64,000 nucleotides of DNA. It comes from Nitrospira sp. (GTDB taxonomy: Bacteria; Nitrospirota; Nitrospiria; Nitrospirales; Nitrospiraceae). Location of the stretch: contig JANDJL010000002.1 of NCBI GenBank assembly GCA_024330965.1, forward strand, positions 146,684-210,683, given 5' to 3'. Position numbers and translations under genes: made by a program. The notes beneath the pieces were generated by a model that worked only from the letters and a program-made list of their open reading frames with translations, was not told the DNA's origin and made no database searches. This document shows positions 1 through 9,300 of this stretch, in pieces (position 1 is the first letter of the stretch; the number at the start of each line of letters is the position of its first letter).

Positions 1-356
1 TTGTCTGGATCCGGCCGCTCCGTCCAGTCATGCTTCAACTCGCTCACGCCCAAACGATGAAGCCCGACGATCTGAGACATCCGGTCCCCATAGACGCCGT
101 TGTTGATGATGAGCACGCGGCGGCCGTGAGGCAACGACGACATCAACGCGGCCTCGACGGCGGCCGTGCCGGACCCGGTGATGACCACCGCCACGTAGTC
201 CGACTCCGCTCCCGGCACGAACGCCGTGAGCAGCTTGGCTTGGATGCGATGCAACAATTCGGTGAATTCCGACTCGCGGTGACAGATATCCGGGCGCAGC
301 AACGCTTGTCGCACGCGCTCGCTGACATTCACTGGTCCGGGATTGAGAAGGATCAT
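1..356 (-). CDS. 2-aminoethylphosphonate--pyruvate transaminase, N-terminal part (gene runs off window)
   Basis: The minus-strand frame opens at an ATG at 356 and stays open to the window edge, giving about 118 residues. It begins MILLNPGPVNVSERVRQALL, the typical start of class V (PhnW-like) PLP-dependent aminotransferases, followed by SGTAAVEAAL, which fits the cofactor-binding region of that fold. The family interconverts phosphonoacetaldehyde and 2-aminoethylphosphonate with alanine/pyruvate in the cytosol. Two phosphonopyruvate decarboxylase genes lie immediately upstream on the same strand and a PEP-mutase fusion lies nearby, so I read it as the last step of 2-aminoethylphosphonate synthesis rather than catabolism. 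The PLP lysine is outside the window and cannot be checked. Confidence 0.85.
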   Translation of the reverse strand, partial: MILLNPGPVNVSERVRQALLRPDICHRESEFTELLHRIQAKLLTAFVPGAESDYVAVVITGSGTAAVEAALMSSLPHGRRVLIINNGVYGDRMSQIVGLHRLGVSELKHDWTERPDPD

Positions 357-445
357 CGCGCCTCGCAGCTTATGGCGGGAAGGACTCGACCGTGCCTGCT
401 TTCAGCGGTACAGCCTGTCGCACCTTCCGTGTTTCTCATTTCTGC

Positions 446-1024
446 TCACTCGATGGCCTTCATAAACCGCTTCGTCAGATCGGGAGGGTCGAGCGCGATC
501 CGCTCCGCCTCCTCCTGAAATTCGTTGACCTTGATCAGCAACATGCTGGGGCCGTCTTTTTTGAGCAGCTCTCGGAACTCGTACACGAGATCGTCACGAT
601 CGAGCACCCGCACGGCGTTGACGTAGCCGGCGGCTTTCGCCACTTTCTCCAACGGCACCACGTTGGAGATCGTCGGCTGATTGCCGGTCGTGCCGTACAC
701 TTCATTGTCAAAGACCACGTGGATAAAATTTTTCGGTTTCAACGCTCCGACCGTCGCCAAGGTCCCCATGCCCATGAGGACGTTGCCGTCGCCGTCGAAC
801 GTTACGACCTGCTTGTCCGGCTTAGCCAGCGCGACACCCAACGCAATGGCCGGGGCGTTGCCCATCGACCCGATCATGTAAAAATGCGTCGGGCGGTCGG
901 CGATTTTCTGCACCTCGCGCGACGGAAACCCGTTACAGACGATGACCGGCTGGTCGGTCAACAGTTCCAGCAACGCCCCGATCGCCTGTGCGCGGCTGAT
1001 CAAGGTGCCTTCTTCCGGCCTCAT
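446..1024 (-). CDS. Phosphonopyruvate decarboxylase, TPP-binding (C-terminal-domain) subunit
   Basis: This 192-residue protein corresponds to the C-terminal half of a ThDP-dependent decarboxylase. It carries the ThDP/Mg motif GDGN at residues 78-81 with the matching Asn at about 107 (VVFDNEVYG). Together with the separate pyrimidine-domain subunit just upstream it would convert phosphonopyruvate to phosphonoacetaldehyde, the irreversible step that pulls the unfavourable PEP-mutase equilibrium. Family members are usually one chain of about 380 residues; here the two halves are separate genes about 100 bases apart. The aminotransferase follows 89 bases downstream, suggesting one operon. Sulfopyruvate decarboxylase is the close alternative, but the PEP-mutase and AEP transaminase neighbours favour the phosphonate role. 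Confidence 0.85.
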   Translation of the reverse strand: MRPEEGTLISRAQAIGALLELLTDQPVIVCNGFPSREVQKIADRPTHFYMIGSMGNAPAIALGVALAKPDKQVVTFDGDGNVLMGMGTLATVGALKPKNFIHVVFDNEVYGTTGNQPTISNVVPLEKVAKAAGYVNAVRVLDRDDLVYEFRELLKKDGPSMLLIKVNEFQEEAERIALDPPDLTKRFMKAIE

Positions 1025-1127
1025 TCCAATCCTCTCGTCATAGGCAACCTCTCACGCGCATGCAACAGGGAGGAAAACCACGGTCGCTCGTGATTCCGAC
1101 GAACAATGTTTCCCCAATCAAGACCGC

Positions 1128-1625
1128 TCACGGATGGAGCCCCCTCACGACCCCCTTCGTGATCAGGAGTGCCACCGGAATCCGTCTATTGTGATAAATG
1201 TCCGCCACCCAGGCCAAGTCTTCCTTCGCCGTGTTTTCCGACAAGGTCCGATGCGGAATGGTTATCGTATCCAGCAACCGCGGCAGGACTTGGCCCATGA
1301 TGAGATGCTCCGGCGCGTCCTTCCCTCCCTGGCCTCTCCACGATACGATCAAAAGACAGGGCTGGCGATAAATCATGTTCAGCGAAATCAATGTATTGAG
1401 CGATGTCCCCAATCCTGAATTCTGCATCAACACCGCCGGCATTCTCCCCGCCATATAGGCGCCGGCCGCCATGCCCACCGCTTCATCCTCCCGGACGGCG
1501 GGAACGTACAAGCCGCGATTCATCAGCTCGGCGATGATTCCACCCAGAATCGAGTCAGGCACCCCGGTAAAAAAATTCACGCCTATCGCTTGAAGAGATT
1601 GAACAAACTCATCGCTGTCGATCAT
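1128..1625 (-). CDS. Phosphonopyruvate decarboxylase, pyrimidine-binding (N-terminal-domain) subunit
   Basis: This 165-residue protein matches the N-terminal ThDP-pyrimidine domain. It begins MIDSDEFVQSLQAIGVNFFTGVPDS, and the activating glutamate lies in VREDEAVGMAAG at about residues 44-55, followed by QNSGLGTSLNTL. It lacks the GDG...N pyrophosphate motif, which sits in the next gene, so the holoenzyme must be a heteromer of the two. It appears to be the first gene of the minus-strand operon that continues into the TPP subunit and the aminotransferase. The sulfopyruvate decarboxylase alpha subunit has the same architecture; the assignment to phosphonopyruvate comes from context. Confidence 0.82.
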   Translation of the reverse strand: MIDSDEFVQSLQAIGVNFFTGVPDSILGGIIAELMNRGLYVPAVREDEAVGMAAGAYMAGRMPAVLMQNSGLGTSLNTLISLNMIYRQPCLLIVSWRGQGGKDAPEHLIMGQVLPRLLDTITIPHRTLSENTAKEDLAWVADIYHNRRIPVALLITKGVVRGLHP

Positions 1626-1767
1626 ATCTCACACCTTGCGCCCTCCTCTCTATGCTGAGATCGCCGGGCGACGCATCCGGAGAAGTGGCGCATTATAGGC
1701 CAGCGCCCCTTCATTCCTCAAGGAACGAGACGTCGAACGCGGTCGGTTGCGCGAACCCTTCTTCCAT

Positions 1768-1793
1768 GATAGATAGCGTGGATAGATAGCGTG
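1768..1793. repeat. Tandem 13-bp repeat, two copies
   Basis: The unit gatagatagcgtg occurs twice head to tail with no spacer, between the divergent phosphonate genes. It could be a slippage product or a paired protein-binding site. Nothing in the sequence decides between these. Confidence 0.6.
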
Positions 1794-1800
1794 TGAACAC

Positions 1801-1826
1801 ACGGCACGGAGCCGTTCCTTTTTTAT
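1801..1826 (+). terminator. Weak hairpin followed by a T-run
   Basis: ACGGC (1801-1805) pairs with GCCGT (1811-1815), and the stem is followed by ttccttttttatt. The layout resembles a rho-independent terminator on the plus strand, but the stem is only 5 bp and no plus-strand gene precedes it in the window. Confidence 0.3.
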
Positions 1827-1866
1827 TATTGATGACTTATCGCTTACAGATCACATCTTGAATGCC

Positions 1867-2397
1867 ATGAACAACCCCGTTTCGCCATCGTGGCGCCTCG
1901 GCCTTTTCTCGCTTTTCCTTTGGCTGGTGCTTCCCGCGAACCTGTCGTGGGCCGTTCCGATGCTGAACGATCCCAAAGGATTTGGCGACATTCCGTGGGG
2001 GAGCCCGCTCGCAGCACGAGACGACTTGGAAGTGCAGCGAGCCGGAGCCCATATCACGGAATACCGGTCAAAAAATGGGAAGATGACGTTCGCCGACGTC
2101 GAGATGACGAGCATCCTTTACGTGGCGTTCGACGACCAATTCGCTCGGGTGACCATCCGCTACCAGGGAGAGTCGGTCCACAAACACGTGCTGGATTTTC
2201 TGGAAACCCGGTACGGCGCTCTCCAACGGATCCCCGGACAGATGACGCGCGGACTTAACCAGCAATACACGTGGCGCGGATCGGACACGGAAATCACCCT
2301 CACCTACCAAGCCAGCACGGAACGCGGCTTCATTTTTATCGACAGCCGATCCCTCGCGCCGCGATTCAATGATGACCTGACCGACTCAGCGGAATGA
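1867..2397 (+). CDS. Secreted protein of unknown function
   Basis: From the ATG at 1867 this encodes 176 residues; a TTG at 1858 is an alternative start. A signal peptide is clear: basic residues, then a hydrophobic run LGLFSLFLWLVLPANLSWA. The mature part begins around GFGDIPWGSPL, a phrase I associate with a family of small uncharacterised exported proteins, followed by alternating beta-like segments (TSILYVAFDDQFARVTIRY). There are no cysteines or catalytic motifs in the mature part. It sits between the decarboxylase operon (divergent) and the PEP-mutase gene (same strand, 233 bases downstream), but nothing ties it to phosphonate chemistry. Confidence 0.7.
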   Translation: MNNPVSPSWRLGLFSLFLWLVLPANLSWAVPMLNDPKGFGDIPWGSPLAARDDLEVQRAGAHITEYRSKNGKMTFADVEMTSILYVAFDDQFARVTIRYQGESVHKHVLDFLETRYGALQRIPGQMTRGLNQQYTWRGSDTEITLTYQASTERGFIFIDSRSLAPRFNDDLTDSAE

Positions 2398-2630
2398 CGC
2401 CTCACTCCCCGCACTCGTCGAGATCGAAGCGCCGACGCCATTCGTCCCCCCGTTTTGCGGATGCGGTTCCGCCGAACATAGGCCGGCCCGTTGACCGCAT
2501 CCTCTTCCGATCCCCACTTTTCGCGTATAAGCACTCCGCTTTTTCCCGTTTCGCTTCCGGTCGTCTCGCGCAAGGCCGGTGCCCATTCTCACAAACTTTT
2601 CATTGACATCCCACCCGCTGCTTTCGCATC

Positions 2631-4316
2631 ATGGCGCCCATGACCAACGCCGCCAAGCTCCGAGCCGCCCTCAAACGACCCGGCGCCCTGAAAATCGTCG
2701 GTGCTCACGACGCACTGAGCGCCCGCCTTATTGAACGCGCGGGCTTCGACGGCGTTTGGGTCGGCGGATTCGCCGTGTCAGCCTCACTGAAATGCGTTCC
2801 GGACGCCAGTTTCATCGATTCCAGCGAACAGCTCGCCATCGAACGTAACATCGTCGAGGCGGTCAGCATCCCCGTCATCGCCGATTGCGACACCGGCTAT
2901 GGAAACGCGCTGAACGTTATGCGCACCGTCAACGACCGCGAACGGGCCGGTGTCGCCGGCATCTGCATCGAGGACAACATCTATCCCAAGCGATGCAGTT
3001 TCTATGCGGGTGTCCGCCGAGAGCTGATTTCCATCGAAGAACATTGCAGCAAAATCAGGGCGGCGAAAGCGGCACAGATGTTCCCCGATTTCGTGGTCAT
3101 CGCGAGAACGGAAGCATTGATCGCAGGGTGGGGACAGGCGGAAGCGCTGAAACGGGCGGAGGCCTACGCCGAAGCAGGAGCCGACGCAGTGCTCATCCAC
3201 TCAAAATCGAAAACGTTCGACGAGCTGCGGGCCGTTTACCGGGCCTGGTCCGGCCGCGTGCCTCTGGTCGTCGTGCCTACAATCTTCGATCAGACCACGG
3301 CGGCGGAAATGGAGGAGGCGGGCGCCAAAATCATCATCTACGCCAACCAACCGGTGCGGGCTGCCATCCGCGCGATGCGGGACGCGCTCCATCTCATTAA
3401 ACAAGATACCCGCCCCGGAGCCGCCAACGACATTATCGTTCCGCTTCAGGACGTGTACGATATCGTCGGCGTCCCGCAAATGGAACGGGATGAACGGGAA
3501 TTCCTGCCCGTGGGCGGCGAAACCATCACCGCCATCATCGCCGCCGCGGGATTCGAAAAGCAGTTGCTGCCGCTGATCGAAGACAAGCCCAAATGTTTGC
3601 TGGACATCAAAGGGAAAACGATCCTCGATCGGCAGGTGGCGGCGCTCAACGAATGCAACATCAAAGACATCGCGCTCGTGCGCGGATACAAAAAAGAAGC
3701 CATCACGCTGCCCAATATCCGCTATTACGACAACGATCGGTACGAAACCACGGGCGAATTGTTTTCTCTCTTCTGCGCCGAAAACGAGTTGAAGGGACGG
3801 ATCATTGTCCTCTACGGCGACATCATCTTCGACACGGCCGTTCTTGAGAAGTTGCTGAAGAGTCCCGCCGATATTTCCATCGTGGTGGACTTGGCCTGGT
3901 TCGACCAGCATCAGCGCCACGCTCAGGCTACTCACCCGAATCCGGACCTTGTCTCCCTCGCTGAACCGCCCGGCAGGAGCTATCTTTCTCGGTTCATCAT
4001 GTCGGAAGGGGAGCATCGCGTCGTCAAGATCGGTCGGCATGTGCCCGTGGAGGAGGCGCACGGAGAATTCATCGGCATGGCCATGTTTTCCGAAAAAGGG
4101 ACGCAAGTGCTTCGCGACTGTTACCGGTCGGCGCAAGAGTCCGCCCGATCCATCGGCTTCCACGAAGCCACCGACCTGACTACAGCCTCGTTCACCGACA
4201 TGATTCAAGAACTGATCGATCGCGGCCACCGGGTCGACGCCGTCCCGATTTTCAAGGGCTGGACGGAAGTCGATTCGTTCGAGGAGTATCAGAAAGCCTG
4301 GGCCAAAATCCGATAG
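2631..4316 (+). CDS. Phosphoenolpyruvate mutase fused to nucleotidyltransferase (PepM-PntC type)
   Basis: This 561-residue protein has two domains. Residues about 5-260 are an isocitrate-lyase-superfamily barrel with the Mg-binding region DCDTGYGN (85-92) and a lid loop EDNIYPKRCS (114-123). Residues about 297-561 resemble a sugar-phosphate or phosphonate nucleotidyltransferase (AIIAAAGF..., KPKCLL at 319-324, LYGD at 394-397). Such fusions are known: the first domain makes phosphonopyruvate from PEP and the second activates the phosphonate with a nucleotide for transfer to a lipid or glycan. Two signatures deviate. PEP mutases normally read EDK(x5)NS, here EDN(x5)CS, and the nucleotidyltransferase GxGxR loop reads GFEKQL. 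Adjacent decarboxylase and transaminase genes support the phosphonate role. The ATG at 2640 is an alternative start. Confidence 0.8.
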   Translation: MAPMTNAAKLRAALKRPGALKIVGAHDALSARLIERAGFDGVWVGGFAVSASLKCVPDASFIDSSEQLAIERNIVEAVSIPVIADCDTGYGNALNVMRTVNDRERAGVAGICIEDNIYPKRCSFYAGVRRELISIEEHCSKIRAAKAAQMFPDFVVIARTEALIAGWGQAEALKRAEAYAEAGADAVLIHSKSKTFDELRAVYRAWSGRVPLVVVPTIFDQTTAAEMEEAGAKIIIYANQPVRAAIRAMRDALHLIKQDTRPGAANDIIVPLQDVYDIVGVPQMERDEREFLPVGGETITAIIAAAGFEKQLLPLIEDKPKCLLDIKGKTILDRQVAALNECNIKDIALVRGYKKEAITLPNIRYYDNDRYETTGELFSLFCAENELKGRIIVLYGDIIFDTAVLEKLLKSPADISIVVDLAWFDQHQRHAQATHPNPDLVSLAEPPGRSYLSRFIMSEGEHRVVKIGRHVPVEEAHGEFIGMAMFSEKGTQVLRDCYRSAQESARSIGFHEATDLTTASFTDMIQELIDRGHRVDAVPIFKGWTEVDSFEEYQKAWAKIR

Positions 4317-4455
4317 ATCAGCCCGCTCCCCACCGGATCGCCTTCTTTTTTTCTTCCCGCGTCATAGGACGCCGCCAGCCCTGTCTCATCAAATCTCATT
4401 TTTCTTAGCGACGCCGGCCTGGTGTGCTACAACAACCTCGTCTCAACGCCTCTCT

Positions 4456-4863
4456 ATGGAACGAGCACGAAGCGGACAAACACTCAGAACGCGGGCACGG
4501 GAAGACAGCCGTCACGCAGAACGGGTCGCCTATACATGCCCCGTTTCCTTTACGGGGGAGATTCCCTCTCAACCTCATCAGGGCGAAGGCCTGACACAAA
4601 ACATCTCTGTGACCGGCCTCAAAATCGTCAGTGCCCAGCCGGTAACTCGCGGAACCCTTTTGACCCTCTCCCTCGCCCTCCCGGACGGGCATCCTCCGCT
4701 CAGAATTCACTCAGCCCACGTCGTCTGGGTCTCCGGCGCCCATTTTTCCGTGCGCTTCCTGCACTTGAGCCAAGAGCATCGCAAACGGATCCTCTCCTTT
4801 GTCCTGCGGCATATCGGCAAAGAAGCGATGACCGATCACTGGAGCCGCTTCAGGATCGCCTGA
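4456..4863 (+). CDS. PilZ domain protein
   Basis: The 135-residue soluble protein has a PilZ-like arrangement: a basic Arg-rich stretch SRHAERVAY near residues 19-27, then a beta-barrel core with NISVTGLKI (about 48-56), matching the (D/N)xSxxG element that binds cyclic di-GMP. The arginine motif is RHAER rather than a textbook RxxxR, so binding is probable, not certain. It is a stand-alone PilZ domain of usual length. The next gene in the same direction is an efflux adaptor 252 bases away; no functional link is evident. Confidence 0.75.
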   Translation: MERARSGQTLRTRAREDSRHAERVAYTCPVSFTGEIPSQPHQGEGLTQNISVTGLKIVSAQPVTRGTLLTLSLALPDGHPPLRIHSAHVVWVSGAHFSVRFLHLSQEHRKRILSFVLRHIGKEAMTDHWSRFRIA

Positions 4864-5115
4864 TCATCGTCCTTCCGCGCCGCCCCCTTCCGTCATCTTC
4901 AATCGCCCCGGCGCTTGTTCCCTGCAAAGCGGGCGTGCTAGGGTACGAGAGAAGTAGCCGTCTGCTCCCCTATGTTCGTCATCAGCACCGTCGTAGGCGC
5001 CGTCGCCCATCACGAGATTCCCTTGCTCGATACCATCGGAAACCGGGCAGGGGTGAGGAATCGCTCCCCGCAGCAAGCTCCTCTCTTTTCCCTTTGATGG
5101 GGGCCGGCGACGTTC

Positions 5116-6339
5116 ATGAACCGTCTCTTCCGACATCCGATCGTTACGCTTGGAAGTCTCGCCTTGCTCGTGGTGATCGGCTTGGTCGTCTTTCGCCTGG
5201 GGACCGGCGCCGACCCCGCTCAGCGGAAAGCCCCCCGTCCTGTAGTGGGCACGATGATCCCGATCAAAGAGGATCTTGACGTCTATCTGTCCTACACGGC
5301 CGACATCTTGCCCAACCAGATCGTCAACATCTTTTCACGCGTGGACGGATACATCGCCAAACTGCACGTGGACAAGGGCGATTTCGTGAAACGCAACCAA
5401 CTGCTGATCGAAATCGACCATACCGACTATCAGCACGCTGTCAATCAAGCCAAGGCCAATCTCGCCGCCGCGAGCGCCAAAGTCGCCCAGCAACACGCAG
5501 CGCTGCGCAACGCGACGCTCACCCTGGATCGCATGAAAGCCCTGATCCAGAATCAATTCGTCTCACAACAGGACCTCGATACCGCGCAGGTGAATGTCGA
5601 CGCCGCAGCGGCGGCGTTGGAGTCTCTCCAAGCCCAGGTCAAGCAAATGGAAGTCGCCCTGGCTCAAGCGGAGACCAACTTGGCATACTCATACATCCGA
5701 GCCCCCTTTGCCGGCTATATCGCTGAGCGCAACCTCGACGTCGGCGCCTACGTGACCGGCACCACCGCCAGCACCTCGACCCTGTCTCGCGGCATTTTGA
5801 GCCTTCATGACATCGACACCGTGCGCGTCCTGATCGACGTGGTCGAAAAAGAGGTGCCGCTGATCAAAATCGGGCAAAAAGCCGAACTGCGGACGGAAGC
5901 CTATCCAGGCGAGACATTCGAAGGAACGGTGGCGCGCATGGCCCAGACCCTCAATCGAGCCACCCGCACCATGCCGGTGGAAATCGACGTGGTCAACACG
6001 GATCGCCGGCTGAAGGGCGGCATGTTCGCACGGGTCAAGGTCCATGTCGGCACTCATCGGATGGCCGTCCAACTTCCCATCGACGCGGTGAGCAGAGCAG
6101 AAGACACGCAATATGTCTTTGTCGTGCGCGACGGCCTGGCCCGGCGCACGGCGGTCGAGATCGGCGCCCGCAACGGAAACTGGGTTGAAATCACCAATGG
6201 CCTGACCGGCGACGAAGAAGTCATCGTGTCCGGGAAAGACATGGTGCGCGATGGCACCGCCGTCCAGACACAACTTTTGAATCCGGTGGACAGTGATCGA
6301 CCACTCCGAAGGAGCGGCGTCCAAGTTTCCACGCCGTAG
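5116..6339 (+). CDS. RND efflux system periplasmic adaptor (membrane fusion protein)
   Basis: The 407-residue protein has an N-terminal membrane anchor (residues about 8-28, IVTLGSLALLVVIGLVVF). A biotinyl-lipoyl half-motif follows (VDGYIAKLHVDKGDFVKRNQ), then a long alpha-helical hairpin rich in Ala/Gln, the second lipoyl half (SYIRAPFAGYIAERNLDVGA), and beta-barrel and membrane-proximal domains. It bridges an inner-membrane RND pump to an outer-membrane channel. The pump gene starts 10 bases downstream, so the two are co-transcribed. No TolC-like channel gene is in the window. Substrate cannot be inferred; the pump is of the drug/lipophile (HAE-1-like) type rather than the metal type found at 41.8-44.9 kb. 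Confidence 0.9.
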   Translation: MNRLFRHPIVTLGSLALLVVIGLVVFRLGTGADPAQRKAPRPVVGTMIPIKEDLDVYLSYTADILPNQIVNIFSRVDGYIAKLHVDKGDFVKRNQLLIEIDHTDYQHAVNQAKANLAAASAKVAQQHAALRNATLTLDRMKALIQNQFVSQQDLDTAQVNVDAAAAALESLQAQVKQMEVALAQAETNLAYSYIRAPFAGYIAERNLDVGAYVTGTTASTSTLSRGILSLHDIDTVRVLIDVVEKEVPLIKIGQKAELRTEAYPGETFEGTVARMAQTLNRATRTMPVEIDVVNTDRRLKGGMFARVKVHVGTHRMAVQLPIDAVSRAEDTQYVFVVRDGLARRTAVEIGARNGNWVEITNGLTGDEEVIVSGKDMVRDGTAVQTQLLNPVDSDRPLRRSGVQVSTP

Positions 6340-6348
6340 AACCCCGCC

Positions 6349-9300
6349 ATGTGGCTGACCCTGTTCGCGTTGCGCAACCGTATTGGCATCTTGATGCTGT
6401 CGTGCGCCATGGTTGTACTCGGCGTCCTCTCGCTTCAGCGGTTGCCCATCGATTTGTTCCCGCAAATTCAAGTCCCGGTGGCGTTCGTCGGCGTCGTCTA
6501 CAAAGGCGCTCCCCCGCTCGACATCGAACAGAGCGTCGTGTATCCCATCGAAAAGGCCGTGAGCTCGGCGTCGAACGTTGAACACGTCGAGTCCTTCTCC
6601 AAACAAGGGCTCGGCGCGGTGCAAGTCTGGTTCAATTGGGGAGCCGATATCAACGTCGGGCAAATGGAAGTCATGCAGCGCGTCACCCAGATTCTGAACA
6701 GTCTTCCGCCCGGCATTCTGCAGCCGTTCATCATCAAATTCGATGTCTCCAACATTCCCGTTGCGCTCGTCACAGTCTCCGGCGAGGATCTGGACGAACG
6801 AGACCTCTATGATCTGGCCTATAACACGATCGCCCCGCAGATCGAGCAAATCGCCGACGTCGCCGCGGCCACGGTGGAAGGGGGGAAAATCCGTCAGATC
6901 AACATCAACCTCGACCCGGCCCTCTTGGGCGCACGCGGGCTTTCGATCCTCGACGTAGTCGAGGCCGTGAAGACGGCCAACGTCATTCTCCCGTCCGGCA
7001 ACATCAAAGCCGGCAATCTGGACTACAACGTGTTCACGAATTCGCAGTTCAAATCCGTCGAGCCGATTCAAGACGTGATCGTGAAGATCGACGAGCGCGG
7101 GAACCCCGTCCGCATCCGCGACGTGGGCACGGTGACGGACTCCTCCGACATTCAAACCAACATCGTCCGAACGGACGGCGCCAGGGCCGTCTTTCTCCGT
7201 GTCAACAAGCAGCCGCTCGCCAATACCGTCAAGGTCGTCGATTCGCTGCGGGCGGCGATTCCCAAACTGATTGGCATTCCGCCCGGCGTCAAGCTGGGCA
7301 TCTCCTTCGACCAATCCCTCTACATCCGCCAGTCTATTCGCAACCTTGTCGAACAGGCCCTGCATGGTTCCCTGCTGGCTGCGGCCGTCATCTTGTTGTT
7401 CCTCCGCAACCTGACCAGCACGATGATCATCTCCGTGGCGATTCCGTTGTCGATCCTGGTCACCTTGATCGTGCTGGATTTGAGCGGACAAACGCTCAAT
7501 GTCTTCACGATGGGCGGCCTTGCGCTCGGCGTCGGCCGTCTCGTCGATGACTCGATCGTCGAACTCGAAAACATTCAGCGGCACCTCAACACCACTCCCC
7601 ACCGATGGGAGGCGATCTTGAACGCAGCCCGAGAGGTCGCCATGCCGATCTTCGCCTCGACCGTCACCACCGTCGTGGTCTTTCTACCCGTATTTTTCAT
7701 CGTGGGCATCACCCGCCTTCTGCTGATTCCGCTGACCGTCACGATCGCCATCGCCCTGTTCACGTCGTTTTTCATCTCCCGCACCGTCACGCCGGCGCTC
7801 TGCTACAAATTTCTCAAGCCCGAACAGGAAACATTCCACGGTACGCCAACGTGGGTTGCGCGGATCATGCAATGGAGCCGCAACCGCTATGCGGCCCTTG
7901 ATGAAGGCTACGCGGCGTCGTTGCAATGGGTCTTGCGGCACCGCCGGCTCTTCATCTCCGCCGTGCTGGGCATCTTCGCCGGCTCCCTTGCGCTGCTGCC
8001 GAGAATCGGGACCGAATTTCTGCCGGTATCGGATGAAAGCCAGTTCCGCATCGTGTTGCGAGCCCCCGTCGGCCAGCGCGTTGAACAAACAGCTCGACAG
8101 GTCGAGGAAGTCGAGCGTGTCCTCCGCGAAACCATCCCTTCCCATGAGTTGGAAACGATCGTGTCCAGCACAGGCGTCCTTACACAAGGACGGGCATCTC
8201 TCTTCAACCCCAACAGCGGCCCCCACACATCATGGATCCAAGTCTATTTGTCCTCACCGGACAAACGGACCAGAAATCAAGTGGAGATCATGAACGACGT
8301 GCGCCCGAAGGTCGCCAATCTGTTTCCCGGCGTCGCCATGTACTTCGATCCCGGCGGCCTCATCAAACGGGTGACCAGTTTCGGTTCGCAGAAAGCCGTG
8401 GACGTCGAGATCTACGGATATGACTTCGAGCAGGCGAGAACCGTGATCGGTCGCGTCAAGGAGATCATGGAACGGACGCCGGGCCTGGCCGACATCGAAC
8501 CCAGCCGGGAGGAAAATTATCCGGAAGTCAACGTGATCGTCGATCGTGAAAAGGCGGCGCTCCTCGGCGTCACCGAAGCCGACGTCGCCAACACGGTGCT
8601 GTTTTCCCTGAACGGCAACGGACAAACCGATCCCATCATTTATACGGACCCGCAAAACGGAAACGAGTACTTCATCAGCGCCTGGTTGGCCGAGGAACAT
8701 CGAAACGATCTGACCGATCTGGAAAACATCCTCGTGCGCTCGAAAGCAGGACCGCCCGTTCTGTTGAAAAACGTGGCGTCTCTTCGATTGAACGCCGGCC
8801 CCATCAAGATCGACCGCAAATCATTCCAGCGTGTGGTCCACATCACGGCGAATCCGACGACCAGACCGCTGGGAGACATCGCCGCCGATCTGGAGTCGGC
8901 CTTCGCCTCGCTCCAACTGCCGGCCGGGTTCAGTGTCAAACTGGCTGGTCAGATCGAGCAGCAACGGGAGACCTTTCAAGGCCTCCTCTTCGCCAGCGTC
9001 TTGGCCCTCGTGCTCGTCTATATGGTCATGGCCGCGCAGTTTAAGTCGCTTGTCGATCCGTTGATCATCATGTTCTCTGTGCCGATGGGCTTTCCCGGCG
9101 TCATCCTGATGTTGTTCCTGACGGAAACGACGCTTTCCACCACCTCCATGATGGGTGTCATCATGATGCTCGGCATCGTGGTCTCCAACGGCGTATTGCT
9201 GGTCGATTACACAAACGTGCTGCGGCGCAGGGGCCGTTCATTGCACGACGCAGTGGTCGCCGCTTCGCGGACGCGCCTGAGACCGATCCTCATGACCTCG

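Noticed and set aside
3201..4229. 342-residue minus-strand frame
   Set aside because: Antisense to the PEP-mutase/nucleotidyltransferase fusion.
4971..5096. Short plus-strand frame of about 41 codons starting MFVISTVVGAVAHHE
   Set aside because: Too short, no ribosome-binding site and no relation to known proteins; could be chance.
5689..7602. 637-residue minus-strand frame
   Set aside because: Complement of the adaptor and RND pump genes; His/Asp/Arg-rich composition typical of an antisense frame in GC-rich DNA and no domain.
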